Shown: positions 1-9,737, numbered from the stretch's first letter. The stretch: DNA of 64,000 nt from Anoxybacterium sp963668245 (GCA_963668245.2 OY764195.2:1612001-1676000), one strand, 5' to 3'. Notes: generated by a model from the letters alone, not told the origin. Numbers and translations: made by a program.

Positions 1-558
1 TTGGATATGTGACAACATAATTGCCTCCATTTCTCCAGATATTTTGTTTTCAAGATGAAATTTTTGTGATACAACAATAGAACCAAGAGGAAGGCTGACC
101 GAATTGACTATCTCATTATCAATAACCTTAACAATCTCTGTGCTACTACCACCAATATCCATAATGAGGCAATCAGGAAGAACCATAGAGTTTACGGCAC
201 CAATATAATCGTAATATGCCTCTTCAATCCCAGATAAAAGTCTGATATCTAAGTCCAATCTCGTTTTTGCCATTTGAAGAAAATCCTCTCGATTAGAGGC
301 TTTTCTAAGTGCTTCAGTGGCAACACATATTGTATTTTCGACGTCTAATGCGTTAGATAGTTCTATAAAAAAGTCAAGGGTGCTGATTGCCAGTTCCATT
401 TTTTGTTCGCTGAGGGAGTCTGAATTCCGAAACTCATCACCAAGTCTAACACTTTCTTTTACTTCATCTATTAGTCGGTGTGATCCATCTTCGTTGAGTT
501 GAAATATGTTCATGCAAATAGAATTGGATCCAATATCAATAATTGCTAATTTGCTCAT
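1..558 (-). CDS. ppx: Ppx/GppA family phosphatase, N-terminal part (cut by window start)
   Basis: The gene reads leftward and leaves the window, so only the first 186 codons are visible. The family hydrolyses inorganic polyphosphate (exopolyphosphatase) or pppGpp to ppGpp in the cytoplasm. The sequence shows the two ASKHA-type phosphate loops: DIGSNS near residues 8-13 and DIGGSSTE near 134-141. Between them is SGIEEAYYDY (109-118), which carries the glutamate expected to be the catalytic base. The ATG at 556-558 is preceded by AAGGAG with 7 bases of spacing. The C-terminal half is not visible, so Ppx and GppA cannot be told apart. It is divergent from the GGDEF-EAL gene. Confidence 0.88.
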   Translation of the reverse strand, partial: MSKLAIIDIGSNSICMNIFQLNEDGSHRLIDEVKESVRLGDEFRNSDSLSEQKMELAISTLDFFIELSNALDVENTICVATEALRKASNREDFLQMAKTRLDLDIRLLSGIEEAYYDYIGAVNSMVLPDCLIMDIGGSSTEIVKVIDNEIVNSVSLPLGSIVVSQKFHLENKISGEMEAIMLSHIQ

Positions 559-896
559 GAGATTCTCCTTTTTTTGCTATGCTATGTCCACTGGATGGAG
601 TCATGAGAATGTAAGAAGACACAACAAAAAATCGAAATTTTATTTTCGTATGTATATAAAACTACCCACAGTATGAAAAAGTAAACAAATTGCCAGATCG
701 GATAGAATTTGATTGGAACCTTCACTATTTTTTTTTGTAAAGTGGGTATATACTACCATATATAATGTATGTGCATTCTCAGGGATAAAATATATTTTGA
801 ACATCAGAAAAACTATTACCATATTTAAAATTGCAGAAGCCGGCAATAATCATAAAGGTGATACGAGATAATTGAACTGATAGGAGCGGAAGAGGG
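559..896. other. Divergent intergenic region, ppx / GGDEF-EAL gene
   Basis: These 338 bases are AT-rich and hold no convincing gene. Several TATAAT-like stretches occur near 750-770, but none has a well-spaced -35 box that I would defend. I looked for a GEMM (cyclic-di-GMP) riboswitch ahead of the GGDEF-EAL gene and did not see its conserved core. Confidence 0.5.
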
Positions 897-3230
897 GTGA
901 GACAGTTGATGGTAGAAAAGACTTTATGGTTTGTTGTTTTGCCTATTTCATATTTCATGGCCAGTACAATAGATTGGGAGCTTGGCGCAAATACGATTGC
1001 TGTGCTCAATACGCTTTTTGCATCGATTGTTTTATTTTTACTATTTGTGAAAACAGATAAAAAGAATAAACTTCGTTTCAACTATTTGGTTTATGCGATT
1101 GCTTGTTTTGCTTGGATGATTGGTGATTTTCTTTGGATGGTTTATGAACGTCAAGGTAAAAATCCTGATGACAGTTTCTTCATTACGATGGTATTTTTGA
1201 TTCCCAACTTGTGTTTTCTGATTGCAACTGCTTCCTTTGGAATCTATCAGTACACGAAATGGAATTCAGCTCTCCTGCTGGTTGATATCTTAATCGTATC
1301 ACTACTAAATATCATGCTTCTTTGGGTTTCTTATTTTCATAAGGATACGATGATTTTTATTCAATTATCAAAGCTTGATATGACTAGTTTTATTTCCATT
1401 GGGTCAGATATTCTAATCGGAACAGGGGTTTTTTTGTGGGCTGTTTCCGTTGATTTAAAAAAAATACCCTCTTATTTTTGGTTTATTTCTAGTGGATTAC
1501 TTCTTTTTTCTATCACTGATATGCTCTATTATTATATTTATTTTCAGAATTTATATATTCCAAATTCGACAGTGGACTTTTTATATATTTTATCCTTTGA
1601 TTTTATCGCCTATGCTGGTCTATGGAAAATGAATAGTGTTGAATCGAAATATGAGTATGCTCTATCAAGCAATATTGGTTCTAGAGGGAAATGGTTTGTG
1701 CTATTTTTGTATCCCTTGTTTGTATTCTATATAAAATTCACTGGTATCATTGAAGAAAAAGCCAATGTTATTGATTTACTGGTTTTTGTTTTGCTGATTT
1801 TTTTATACAAAGGTGCACGTCAATATATACAGATTTCTGTAGAAAATGAGCGATTACTAAAAAAAGAAACTGAATATAATCGTTTGCTGAAAGAACGGGT
1901 AGCCGAGCAGGTCAAAAGGCTGGATGAGTTAGAAAATCTCGATATTTTGACGTCATTAAGTAATCGAAAATATTTTATTGATTCATTAAACGAAAAAATT
2001 AGAGAATGGGTAGTAAAAAAGCAATTGGTTCTTGTTGTGGTAGATATCGATCGTTTTCGATGGATTAATAATTTTTATGGGCACGATATGGGAGACCGTA
2101 TTTTGATTGAGGTTGCACATAGATTGGTCGAATGGAATAAAGGTCGATATTTGATTGCAAGATTAGGTGGTGACGAATTCGGTATTCTTCTTTCAGATCA
2201 GACTTCAAGAGATGAAATTGAACGACAGATTATGGATGTCACTGCTTGTTGCAACAGCCCAATCAAAATAGATGATGAACAGTTTCCAATCTCCATCAGC
2301 TTAGGGATTTCTGAATTGAAATCCCAAAGTGAAGATAGTGGTATGCTTTTGAAATATGCGGATATGGCCATTTTACAAGCTCAATCTCAGGGATATGGAA
2401 AATATCAGTTCTATGATAGCTCTGTAGAACAGGCAATTAGCATGAGAAGACAGATGGAGTGGTTACTTCAAAAAGTTGACATGGATCAAGAGTTTGAGTT
2501 GTTTTATCAACCACAATACTCTTTGCCCGATTTAAAACTGGTAGGTGCAGAAGCCTTGATTCGCTGGAATAGCAAGGAACACGGGTATATCCCTCCTGCT
2601 ACCTTTATCCCAATTGCAGAAGCTTCAGAGATTATTTTTTCTCTTGGAAAGTGGGTTCTAAGGGAAACCTTGCAACATGCTGCATATTGGAATAAAAAAT
2701 ATAATACAAATATAAAATTCAGCTTTAATATTTCGCCAAAACAACTTTCTGACGACACATTTTTGCCGTATTTTAAACGATTGATGTTTGAGATGGGCAT
2801 CGAACCAAATTGGATAGAAGCTGAAATTACAGAAAGTACCATGCTTGAAAATGAACAACGAATCAACGAATTGTTTCATACATTAGATAAAATAGGAGTA
2901 TCCATTTCTATGGATGATTTCGGTTCTGGCTATTCTTCTTTAGGTTATTTAAGCAGGTATCCTTTCCAGAAGATTAAAATTGATAAATCGCTGATTGATA
3001 ATGTTACGACACACAATGCAAATGGAAAAAATGTGGTGCGTGCTGCTGTTAATATGGCAAATGCGGTTGGCTTAAAAACGGTAGCGGAAGGTGTTGAAAA
3101 TCATGAACAATTGGATCTTCTTGTGTCAATGGGATGTAATCTTGTGCAGGGATATTTGCTAGGAAGACCAGTTCCCGCCAGTGCGTTTGAAATGAATTTA
3201 GAGGAAAGTGAAAACTTATCAGCGAAATAA
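897..3230 (+). CDS. Membrane-anchored GGDEF-EAL protein (cyclic-di-GMP synthase/phosphodiesterase)
   Basis: This protein of 777 residues probably makes and breaks cyclic-di-GMP at the inner face of the membrane. Residues 1 to about 295 form a series of hydrophobic helices. A charged, coiled-coil-like linker follows (about 300-340), then GGDEF and EAL domains. The GGDEF motif is intact at 424-428 in RLGGDEFGI. EAL is intact at 552-554 in GAEALIRW. The other EAL-site motifs are present too: NISPKQ, EITES, DDFGSGYSS and KIDKSLI. Both activities are therefore possible. A GTG start at 897 has AGGAG 10 bases upstream; an ATG at 909 is the alternative. The membrane part matches no sensor family I can name, so the signal is unknown. 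It stands alone, 78 bases before sbcD. Confidence 0.9.
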   Translation: MRQLMVEKTLWFVVLPISYFMASTIDWELGANTIAVLNTLFASIVLFLLFVKTDKKNKLRFNYLVYAIACFAWMIGDFLWMVYERQGKNPDDSFFITMVFLIPNLCFLIATASFGIYQYTKWNSALLLVDILIVSLLNIMLLWVSYFHKDTMIFIQLSKLDMTSFISIGSDILIGTGVFLWAVSVDLKKIPSYFWFISSGLLLFSITDMLYYYIYFQNLYIPNSTVDFLYILSFDFIAYAGLWKMNSVESKYEYALSSNIGSRGKWFVLFLYPLFVFYIKFTGIIEEKANVIDLLVFVLLIFLYKGARQYIQISVENERLLKKETEYNRLLKERVAEQVKRLDELENLDILTSLSNRKYFIDSLNEKIREWVVKKQLVLVVVDIDRFRWINNFYGHDMGDRILIEVAHRLVEWNKGRYLIARLGGDEFGILLSDQTSRDEIERQIMDVTACCNSPIKIDDEQFPISISLGISELKSQSEDSGMLLKYADMAILQAQSQGYGKYQFYDSSVEQAISMRRQMEWLLQKVDMDQEFELFYQPQYSLPDLKLVGAEALIRWNSKEHGYIPPATFIPIAEASEIIFSLGKWVLRETLQHAAYWNKKYNTNIKFSFNISPKQLSDDTFLPYFKRLMFEMGIEPNWIEAEITESTMLENEQRINELFHTLDKIGVSISMDDFGSGYSSLGYLSRYPFQKIKIDKSLIDNVTTHNANGKNVVRAAVNMANAVGLKTVAEGVENHEQLDLLVSMGCNLVQGYLLGRPVPASAFEMNLEESENLSAK

Positions 3231-3308
3231 GCTTCTGATGTGAATATGAGGCTTTAATTCGTTTATTTTGTTTCATTTAGTAAAATTATAGTATATGAGG
3301 GAGTTGTT

Positions 3309-4460
3309 ATGAAAATTATCCATCTATCTGATCTTCATATTGGAAAGCGAGTAAATGAAATTTCTATGATAGAAGAACAGAAACACATGTTGGAGCAGAT
3401 TCTTGATATGATTCAAAAGGAACGTATTGATGCAGTGATTGTAGCGGGAGACGTTTTTGATAAATCATCTCCATCTGCCGAATCTGTAGAAATACTGGAT
3501 GACTTTTTAGCTGCATTGGCAGTTCGTAAAATTAAGTGTTTTATTGTGAGTGGCAATCACGATTCGGCGGAACGAATTGCATATGGGGGAAGGATTATGA
3601 AGGATAGTGGGATTTATCTTTCTCCTGCATATCAAGGTTCTATCGAAACAATCACTTTGGAAGATGAATATGGTACAATAGGCTTTTATCTCTTCCCATT
3701 CATAAAACCAATCCATGTAAGGCAATTTGCGTCAGAACCAGTGATTGAATCTTATCAGGATGCATATCTTGAATTGACGAAAGATATAAAAATAGATTTG
3801 GGGATACGTAATGTAGCAATCTCACATCAACTTTTTCATTGGAGAGGCGAGCTGCCAGAGCGTAGCGAATCAGAATCTTTTTCTGTTGGTGGCCTAGAAA
3901 GCATAGATATTAGTCTTCTAGATGGCTTTGATTATGTAGCACTTGGTCATATACACAAGCCACAAACAGTCGGTAGGGAAACAGCAAGGTATTGTGGTTC
4001 TCCTCTCAAATATAGTTTTTCTGAGGCAAATCACATCAAAAGTGCAGTAATCATAAACCTGCAAGAAAAAGGTGACATTTCTCTTGATTTTATTCCAATC
4101 ATCCCAAAGCGAGATATGAGAGAGATAAAAGGGCCACTCAAACAATTGATTTCAGAAACAACGGTACGTAAAGCGAATCAACAAGATTATCTGCATATTA
4201 CTCTGACAGATGAAGATGAAATTGTTGATGCAATCGGAAAAGTAAGAGCTGTTTATCCAAATGTGATGAGGCTTGATTTTGAGAATTCAAGAACAAGAGA
4301 ATCGGAATTTCCTGTTTTAAGTGAGTCACTCTCGTATCAAACGCCAAATCAGGTTTTTGCTGAATTCTATCAGATGCAAAATGGTGCCGCCATGGACGAA
4401 GAAAAAGGGAGAGTTGTGGATGAAATATTTGAATCATTAAGGAGGAGGGGTGACCAATGA
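3309..4460 (+). CDS. sbcD: SbcD, nuclease subunit of the SbcCD (Mre11-Rad50) complex
   Basis: SbcD is the Mn-dependent nuclease that, with SbcC, cuts DNA hairpins and processes double-strand ends. The calcineurin-like phosphoesterase motifs appear in order: SDLHIGK near the N-terminus, GDVFD, GNHDS, a conserved His in SHQLF, and GHIHKPQ. The length of 383 residues is normal. The ATG follows GAGGGAG at a good distance. Its stop overlaps the sbcC start by four bases (ATGA), so the two subunits are translationally coupled. Nothing is missing from the active site. Confidence 0.95.
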   Translation: MKIIHLSDLHIGKRVNEISMIEEQKHMLEQILDMIQKERIDAVIVAGDVFDKSSPSAESVEILDDFLAALAVRKIKCFIVSGNHDSAERIAYGGRIMKDSGIYLSPAYQGSIETITLEDEYGTIGFYLFPFIKPIHVRQFASEPVIESYQDAYLELTKDIKIDLGIRNVAISHQLFHWRGELPERSESESFSVGGLESIDISLLDGFDYVALGHIHKPQTVGRETARYCGSPLKYSFSEANHIKSAVIINLQEKGDISLDFIPIIPKRDMREIKGPLKQLISETTVRKANQQDYLHITLTDEDEIVDAIGKVRAVYPNVMRLDFENSRTRESEFPVLSESLSYQTPNQVFAEFYQMQNGAAMDEEKGRVVDEIFESLRRRGDQ

Positions 4461-7231
4461 GACCAATTCGATTGACCCTGAGCGCATTTGGACCCTATGC
4501 CGGTATCACTCATGTTCCGATTTCTCAATTGGGCACCAAGGGTTTGTACTTGATTGCGGGAGATACTGGAGCAGGTAAAACCACAATATTTGACGGAATA
4601 TCCTTTGCGTTGTATGGCGAAGCAAGCGGTACATCACGCGAAGGTGTGATGCTGCGGAGTGATTACGCTTCTCCCGATCAGGAAACATATGTAGAATTAG
4701 ATTTTGAATTTAGGGATGAACTTTATACCGTGAAAAGAACACCTCAATATGATAGGCCAAAAAAGAAAGGGCTTGGAACGATTCGAGAAAATGCAAACGG
4801 CCATCTGATCTATCCTGATGGAAGAGTGGTTACAGGAGCTAAGGCAGTTACTTTAGCAGTTGAAGAACTACTTGGACTAGATAGAAATCAATTTTCACAG
4901 ATTGTGATGATTGCTCAGGGAGATTTTTTGAAGCTGCTATTAGCAGAAACATCTACAAGAAAAGAAATTTTTCGTAAAATTTTTAGAACTTCATATTACC
5001 AGCAGTTTCAGATGGTTTTGAAAGAAAAGGCAAAGGAACGTAAAAATGAATACGATGATGTACAAAAGTCCATTGCTCAATATATATCAGGATTAAAGTG
5101 TGCTGACGATTCTCAGTATTATGAAGAATTTCAGGGAAAATTGTCACAACAAAGCCTTCATGATTTGGATGAAATCATTGCGTTAATGGAATCTATTATG
5201 GAACAAGACGTGGAGCTTGAAGCTCAGTTTGAAAAAAAAATGCTGGAGATTGAAGTACGTCGTGAAAATACAAATCAAAAAATAAGTCAAATCAAAAAAA
5301 ACGAAGAGGCAAAAGTATCATTAAAAAATAAACAAAAATTTATTGATGAAAACGGACCGATTTTATCAGAATTGAAACTTGGTTATTTGAAGACAAAAGA
5401 AAAAGAACCGTATATTGAGCTATTGCAGGGAAGAATTGGAGAAGAAGAAAATAGTATCGGAAATTATGATCAATTGGACCGCATACAGGATAAATTGAGT
5501 GGATATATCAATCAATTGAAACAAAAAAATGAATTCAAAGAGCAACTTGAAAAAGCCATTTTACAAGGAAAAGAAAAGTTAGCGCTTTTGAGAGAACAAG
5601 CAGATCTGATTGCTGATGCAGAAATTCAACAGGCTAGGTTACAGACTAATCTTTCTAGGGCGCTAGAAGAGAAACAAAAGATTCTGGAAATCATTCATTT
5701 AAAGAATAAGTATGAAGAGCAATTTGCAAAACTTACATCCATGCAGGAGCAGTATTTTAAGTTGGAGAGTCAATTAAAACTGGAAGAAGAAAAATATCAA
5801 GAATGGGATCTGCTTTTTTTACGAGAACAAGCTGGATTTTTAGCCGCAAAACTAGAAACAAAGCAACCGTGTCCTGTTTGTGGATCTATAGAGCACCCCA
5901 ACATAGCAGTGAAAAGTCATGATGCACCTTCTGAATCTGAGTTGAAGGAAAAAAGAACGGTAGTTGAAAAACTTCGAGAAAAAACCAGGTTGGCTAGTCA
6001 GAAGGCAGGAGAACAAAACGGACTCCTAGAATCAACCAAAAATATGATGAAGGAAAAAATGGTAAATAGTTTTTTCCCTGACCTGAAACAAGAAGAGGTA
6101 AGTATTTATCTCGAAGAGGAACGAAAAAGGAAAGAAGAAACCTATCAAGTGTACAAGGAAAAAGAGGAATTCTACTTAAGGACCATCGGGCTTAAAAAAA
6201 AGAATAAAGCAGAATACGACGAGACTGAAAAGACAATGAATCATTCGGCGAAGGAAATGGAGGAAACATTAGTTGCTATTGAAGAATGGAAAAGAGAGAT
6301 GGCTAGAGAGGAAGCAGCAATTCATGTTTTACGCCAAACACTAGAATATCCGGACAAGAAAGCTGCATTGGCACATCTCAGAGATAAAAAAATGGAAAAA
6401 GAAAAATTGCAAACAGATATCCTTCTTGCAGAGGAAAAATATCGAATTCTTGAAGAAAAAATAAACATCGAAACAGGTGCAGTTAGTATATTAAAAAAAC
6501 AAGTGGAGGATACAAGTTTTCAGGATACGCTTGATACTCTTGTTCTAGAACAACGTGAACTGGATAATGCAGTAACTCAAATAAAATCATTGAAAGAACG
6601 AGTGTCCATGCGCATTTATTCCAATCGAGAGGCAATGGCACATATCGATAAAAAATGTAGCATCATGAGTCAAAAAGAAAAAGAATATGTTTGTTATAAA
6701 AACTTATCGGAGACTGCGAATGGTGAGCTTTCAGGAAAACAGAAATTAGCTTTTGAGCAGTATGTACAGGCATTTTACTTTAATCATATCCTAGAAGAAG
6801 CGAACAAGCGATTTTCTCTAATGAGTGGCGGACAGTATATTTTGGTGCGTCAAGAGGAGGCAACAAACCAAAGAAGCCAAACCGGTCTAGAATTAGATGT
6901 TCACGATTTTTTTACGGGAAAGAAAAGAAGTGTAAAAACATTATCTGGCGGAGAGTCTTTTCAGGCATCTTTGTCGTTAGCACTGGGATTGGCAGATGTA
7001 ATGCAGCGAATGGCAGGTGGTGTAAAAATCGATGCGATGTTTGTAGATGAAGGGTTTGGAACCTTGGATTCAGAATCACTGGAACAGGCGATAAAAATTT
7101 TGCATGAGTTGACGGAAGGGAACAGACTGGTAGGGATTATTTCGCATGTTGCAGAGTTGAGAGAACGCATTGATAAAAAATTGATTGTAAAAAAAGATAT
7201 ATATGGTAGCAGTATCATAGTTGAAATATAG
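4457..7231 (+). CDS. sbcC: SbcC, ATPase subunit of the SbcCD complex
   Basis: SbcC is the Rad50-like ATPase that opens and bridges DNA ends for the SbcD nuclease. The Walker A loop GDTGAGKT lies at 35-42. Long charged coiled coils follow, broken by the zinc-hook motif CPVC at 472-475. The ABC signature LSGGE is at 829-833 and Walker B FVDEGFGTLD begins near 862. At 924 residues it is slightly shorter than Escherichia coli SbcC (about 1,050) but has every part. It overlaps sbcD by four bases. No strong rho-independent terminator is seen on the plus strand after the stop; a weak hairpin lies near 7273-7292. Confidence 0.95.
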   Translation: MRPIRLTLSAFGPYAGITHVPISQLGTKGLYLIAGDTGAGKTTIFDGISFALYGEASGTSREGVMLRSDYASPDQETYVELDFEFRDELYTVKRTPQYDRPKKKGLGTIRENANGHLIYPDGRVVTGAKAVTLAVEELLGLDRNQFSQIVMIAQGDFLKLLLAETSTRKEIFRKIFRTSYYQQFQMVLKEKAKERKNEYDDVQKSIAQYISGLKCADDSQYYEEFQGKLSQQSLHDLDEIIALMESIMEQDVELEAQFEKKMLEIEVRRENTNQKISQIKKNEEAKVSLKNKQKFIDENGPILSELKLGYLKTKEKEPYIELLQGRIGEEENSIGNYDQLDRIQDKLSGYINQLKQKNEFKEQLEKAILQGKEKLALLREQADLIADAEIQQARLQTNLSRALEEKQKILEIIHLKNKYEEQFAKLTSMQEQYFKLESQLKLEEEKYQEWDLLFLREQAGFLAAKLETKQPCPVCGSIEHPNIAVKSHDAPSESELKEKRTVVEKLREKTRLASQKAGEQNGLLESTKNMMKEKMVNSFFPDLKQEEVSIYLEEERKRKEETYQVYKEKEEFYLRTIGLKKKNKAEYDETEKTMNHSAKEMEETLVAIEEWKREMAREEAAIHVLRQTLEYPDKKAALAHLRDKKMEKEKLQTDILLAEEKYRILEEKINIETGAVSILKKQVEDTSFQDTLDTLVLEQRELDNAVTQIKSLKERVSMRIYSNREAMAHIDKKCSIMSQKEKEYVCYKNLSETANGELSGKQKLAFEQYVQAFYFNHILEEANKRFSLMSGGQYILVRQEEATNQRSQTGLELDVHDFFTGKKRSVKTLSGGESFQASLSLALGLADVMQRMAGGVKIDAMFVDEGFGTLDSESLEQAIKILHELTEGNRLVGIISHVAELRERIDKKLIVKKDIYGSSIIVEI

Positions 7232-7323
7232 TAGATGACAAGAAAACGACACATATGTATTTTAACTTGATAAAAACCATGGGTATTTTTTGATAATAAC
7301 ATAAGATCTAAATAACATATTGA

Positions 7324-7357
7324 AAAAAATAGCGGTTGCAAAATATTTTGCAGCCGT
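7324..7357 (-). terminator. Rho-independent terminator read on the minus strand
   Basis: A 12-bp stem (7332-7343 with 7346-7357, containing two G-U pairs) encloses a two-base gap at its centre, so the real loop opens into the A/T part of the stem. On the minus strand it is followed by a run of seven T. On the plus strand no T-run follows, so it does not serve sbcC. Confidence 0.5.
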
Positions 7358-7396
7358 TAAAGATATGTCAAGCTGAAAATAATAAATTCTCAACAC

Positions 7397-7507
7397 TCAA
7401 AAGGCTGAATTTTCAGTTTGTTTCAAAGACAGGAGTAGATAATGAAAGAATAAACCAATTTCAAAATCCGTAGGAAATGAGATTGTAACTGGTTTTAATG
7501 TTGACAC
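7397..7507 (-). CDS. Possible 36-residue small protein or small RNA (weak)
   Basis: On the minus strand a GTG at 7507 follows AGGAAGGGAAAT and opens 36 codons (beginning MSTLKPVTIS) ending in TGA at 7397. A terminator hairpin lies about 40 bases downstream in the same direction. An AT-rich TATATAA stretch lies just before the ribosome site. The peptide has a hydrophobic middle (FEIGLFFHYLLLSL). I recognise no family. The upstream extension of the frame from TTG at 7603 lacks a ribosome site. It could equally be a non-coding RNA or an old remnant. The case rests on the order ribosome site, short frame, terminator. Confidence 0.27.
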   Translation of the reverse strand: MSTLKPVTISFPTDFEIGLFFHYLLLSLKQTENSAF

Positions 7508-7736
7508 ATTTCCCTTCCTTTTATATAATAAATCTTGGAAAAACAATATTTTATTGTTAGCCTTGGCTTTATTACAATGTGTGATAAATGGAGTTTGATT
7601 CAATGAAACATTAATGTTTAGGATTTATGTATTTTTATCTTTACATCTAATGAACGTAGCGTATTTTATTTGGTTGAATTCTATTCTCACAAATGATGGA
7701 TGGAGCGAAGGCATTATTTAATTTAAGGAGGAAAAT

Positions 7737-9179
7737 ATGGGAAAAAGAATACCTATGTGGCAAATCCTACTGGTAATGTTAGTCCTGATGCTTTCTTTAA
7801 TTTGGACAATTTTGTTTACTGGCGGTTATGTTCACGTTGCACTTGTCATTTCGGCAGTGTTTGGAGCAATTGTTGCAATTGCAAATGGTTTTAAGTGGGC
7901 TTATATTGAAAAGGGAATCATAAACAATATTGGCCGTTCGATGCAGGCAATCTTGATTTTACTCTGTATCGGTATGCTCATCGGGACATGGATTGCAGGA
8001 GGAATTGTTCCTGCACTGATTTATTATGGACTGATGATTATGAGCCCTGGAATCTTTCTTGTTGCAACATGCTTGATTTGTTGTGTTGTATCTCTTGCAA
8101 CGGGTAGCTCGTGGACCACAGCTGGAACAGTTGGTATTGCACTGATTGGTGTAGGTACAGGCCTTGGAATTCCAGTGGAAATGGCAGCAGGCGCTATCAT
8201 CTCCGGCGCTTACTTTGGAGACAAAATGTCCCCATTATCTGACACTACCAATTTGGCTCCTGCAATGGCAGGCGCAACCTTGTTTGATCACGTAAGACAT
8301 ATGATTAAAACAACAGGGGTTTCTTTGATAATTGCACTTATTTTATTTGCTATTCTGGGGATGGGACATAGCGGTCAGGAAGTAGATATGACCCAGGTTG
8401 ATACGTTGATGTCTGCTATGAAGGAAAACTTCTATATCTCTCCAATTTTAATTATTCCACCACTACTTGTTATAGCCATGGTTGTATTCAAAGTTCCTGC
8501 GCTACCAGGATTATTTGGAGGAGTACTTCTTGGTGCTCTTTGTGCAATTGTATTCCAAGGTGCTGAGATCGGAAGTCTCATGACAATTACTGCATATGAA
8601 GGGTTTGTTTCAGAAACAGGAAATGAATTTGTAGATGCATTACTATCTAGAGGTGGATTCTCTAGTATGTATTACACGGTGGGACTGATTCTCTGTGCTA
8701 TGTGCATCGGTGGTGTTTTAGATTCAACCAATATGTTGAAAATTTTGTGTGAAAGCTTATTAAAGTTTGCAAAGGGAACTGGCTCGTTGGTTGCTATCAC
8801 TATCGTAACTTGTATTGTGGTTAATATTGCCGCATCTGATCAGTATTTGTCTATCGTACTTCCTGGTAGAATGTATAAAGAAGCGTATGAAGACCGCCGT
8901 TTAAAGAACAAGAATCTTTCTCGTGTTCTTGAAGACTCTGGTACTTTAACTTCGCCGTTAGTTCCATGGAACACATGTGGTACGTATCAAGCTACTACAC
9001 TAGGTGTACCAACACTATCTTATCTGCCATATTGTTTCTTAAATCTAATCAATCCAATCGTATCATTGGTTTATGGTATTACAGGATTCACAATGGAAAA
9101 AATGACAGATGAAGAATATGAAGCGTGCATGCGTCAAAGATCTTTGGATGCAGAACTTGCAGCAAAAACTATGGAGTAG
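7737..9179 (+). CDS. nhaC: NhaC-family Na+/H+ antiporter
   Basis: This integral membrane carrier of 480 residues has about 11-12 hydrophobic segments and most likely exchanges Na+ for H+, or a related substrate pair. The NhaC-type core is visible: SLATGSSWTTAGTVG near 122-136 and GAYFGDKMSPLSDTTNL near 160-176. The later segment VNIAASDQYLSIVLPGRMY and the ending LTSPLVPWNTCGTYQATTLG are also typical of the family. The ATG is preceded by AAGGAGG. It is monocistronic, closed by a hairpin at 9229-9279. Related carriers exchange malate/lactate or arginine/ornithine, so ion specificity is not certain. Confidence 0.88.
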   Translation: MGKRIPMWQILLVMLVLMLSLIWTILFTGGYVHVALVISAVFGAIVAIANGFKWAYIEKGIINNIGRSMQAILILLCIGMLIGTWIAGGIVPALIYYGLMIMSPGIFLVATCLICCVVSLATGSSWTTAGTVGIALIGVGTGLGIPVEMAAGAIISGAYFGDKMSPLSDTTNLAPAMAGATLFDHVRHMIKTTGVSLIIALILFAILGMGHSGQEVDMTQVDTLMSAMKENFYISPILIIPPLLVIAMVVFKVPALPGLFGGVLLGALCAIVFQGAEIGSLMTITAYEGFVSETGNEFVDALLSRGGFSSMYYTVGLILCAMCIGGVLDSTNMLKILCESLLKFAKGTGSLVAITIVTCIVVNIAASDQYLSIVLPGRMYKEAYEDRRLKNKNLSRVLEDSGTLTSPLVPWNTCGTYQATTLGVPTLSYLPYCFLNLINPIVSLVYGITGFTMEKMTDEEYEACMRQRSLDAELAAKTME

Positions 9180-9228
9180 CATAGACATATTAGACAAGAC
9201 AAAAATGAAATTATTAATATAAGATATG

Positions 9229-9279
9229 AAAAGGGATGAATCGTCGCTGGCAGATACCGAAGACGAACATCCCTTTTTT
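9229..9279. terminator. Bidirectional terminator between nhaC and the small membrane gene
   Basis: The outer stem AAAAGGGATG / CATCCCTTTT has an inner CGTC/GACG pairing. A T-run follows on the plus strand (after CATCCC) and four T follow on the minus strand. It can serve both convergent genes. Confidence 0.75.
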
Positions 9280-9281
9280 AT

Positions 9282-9695
9282 TTAATAAGGCATCAATAAA
9301 TGAGCGGAGATTGAAATCAAAAGTAAAAATGCCAAAACACGATGGATTTTTAACCAAGATCCTCTGATGTTCTTTTTGAAAAAAGTACCATAGATTCCCA
9401 ATAGAAAAACCGAAAGCATAATGGACATTCCAACAAATCCAGTCAGTGAAGGACCAGCATAGGTGTACATCAAGAACAGATGGAGAAAGATTGTGATGGA
9501 TACAAAAGCACCTACGGGCTTATGGAAACGAATCACAAACTTCATAATTGGACGATAGATTTCTCCAATCTTTTTGTTCTTTTTCGATGCTGGGACAATC
9601 AATTGCTTGTTAATTTGTTTTACAAAAAAATTCAACAATGCAAATATGAAACCCCAAAATACAATCCACCCCATTAGTTTTGATAATTCCCACAT
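9282..9695 (-). CDS. Small four-helix membrane protein with paired histidines, cytochrome b-like
   Basis: The 137-residue product has four predicted membrane helices. Helix 2 begins FHKPVG and ends FLHLF; helix 4 begins KIHRVLAF and ends SAHLL. In each helix two histidines lie 14 residues apart. That spacing is the one used to hold haem across the membrane in b-type cytochromes and ferric-reductase-like proteins. I therefore infer a possible haem-binding membrane protein, which is not proven. The ATG follows GGAGG with 9 bases of spacing. A promoter-like pair lies upstream. Its only near neighbour, the YcxB-like gene, has its own start. No soluble reductase partner is visible nearby. Confidence 0.6.
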   Translation of the reverse strand: MWELSKLMGWIVFWGFIFALLNFFVKQINKQLIVPASKKNKKIGEIYRPIMKFVIRFHKPVGAFVSITIFLHLFLMYTYAGPSLTGFVGMSIMLSVFLLGIYGTFFKKNIRGSWLKIHRVLAFLLLISISAHLLMPY

Positions 9696-9737
9696 TGTGA
9701 TAGTCCTCCTATTTCAATATCAAACATTTCATTGAAT

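Larger units (their letters stand above)
7232..7736. other. Intergenic region sbcC / nhaC with a possible minus-strand unit
   Basis: This gap of about 505 bases has no plus-strand gene. It contains a hairpin whose T-run lies on the minus strand (7324-7357) and a possible 36-codon minus-strand reading frame (7397-7507); both are listed separately. The right end carries AAGGAGGAAAAT just before the nhaC ATG. I could not place a confident promoter for nhaC. Confidence 0.5.

Noticed and set aside
559..896. A cyclic-di-GMP riboswitch before the GGDEF-EAL gene
   Set aside because: I looked for the conserved GEMM core and tetraloop region and did not find them.
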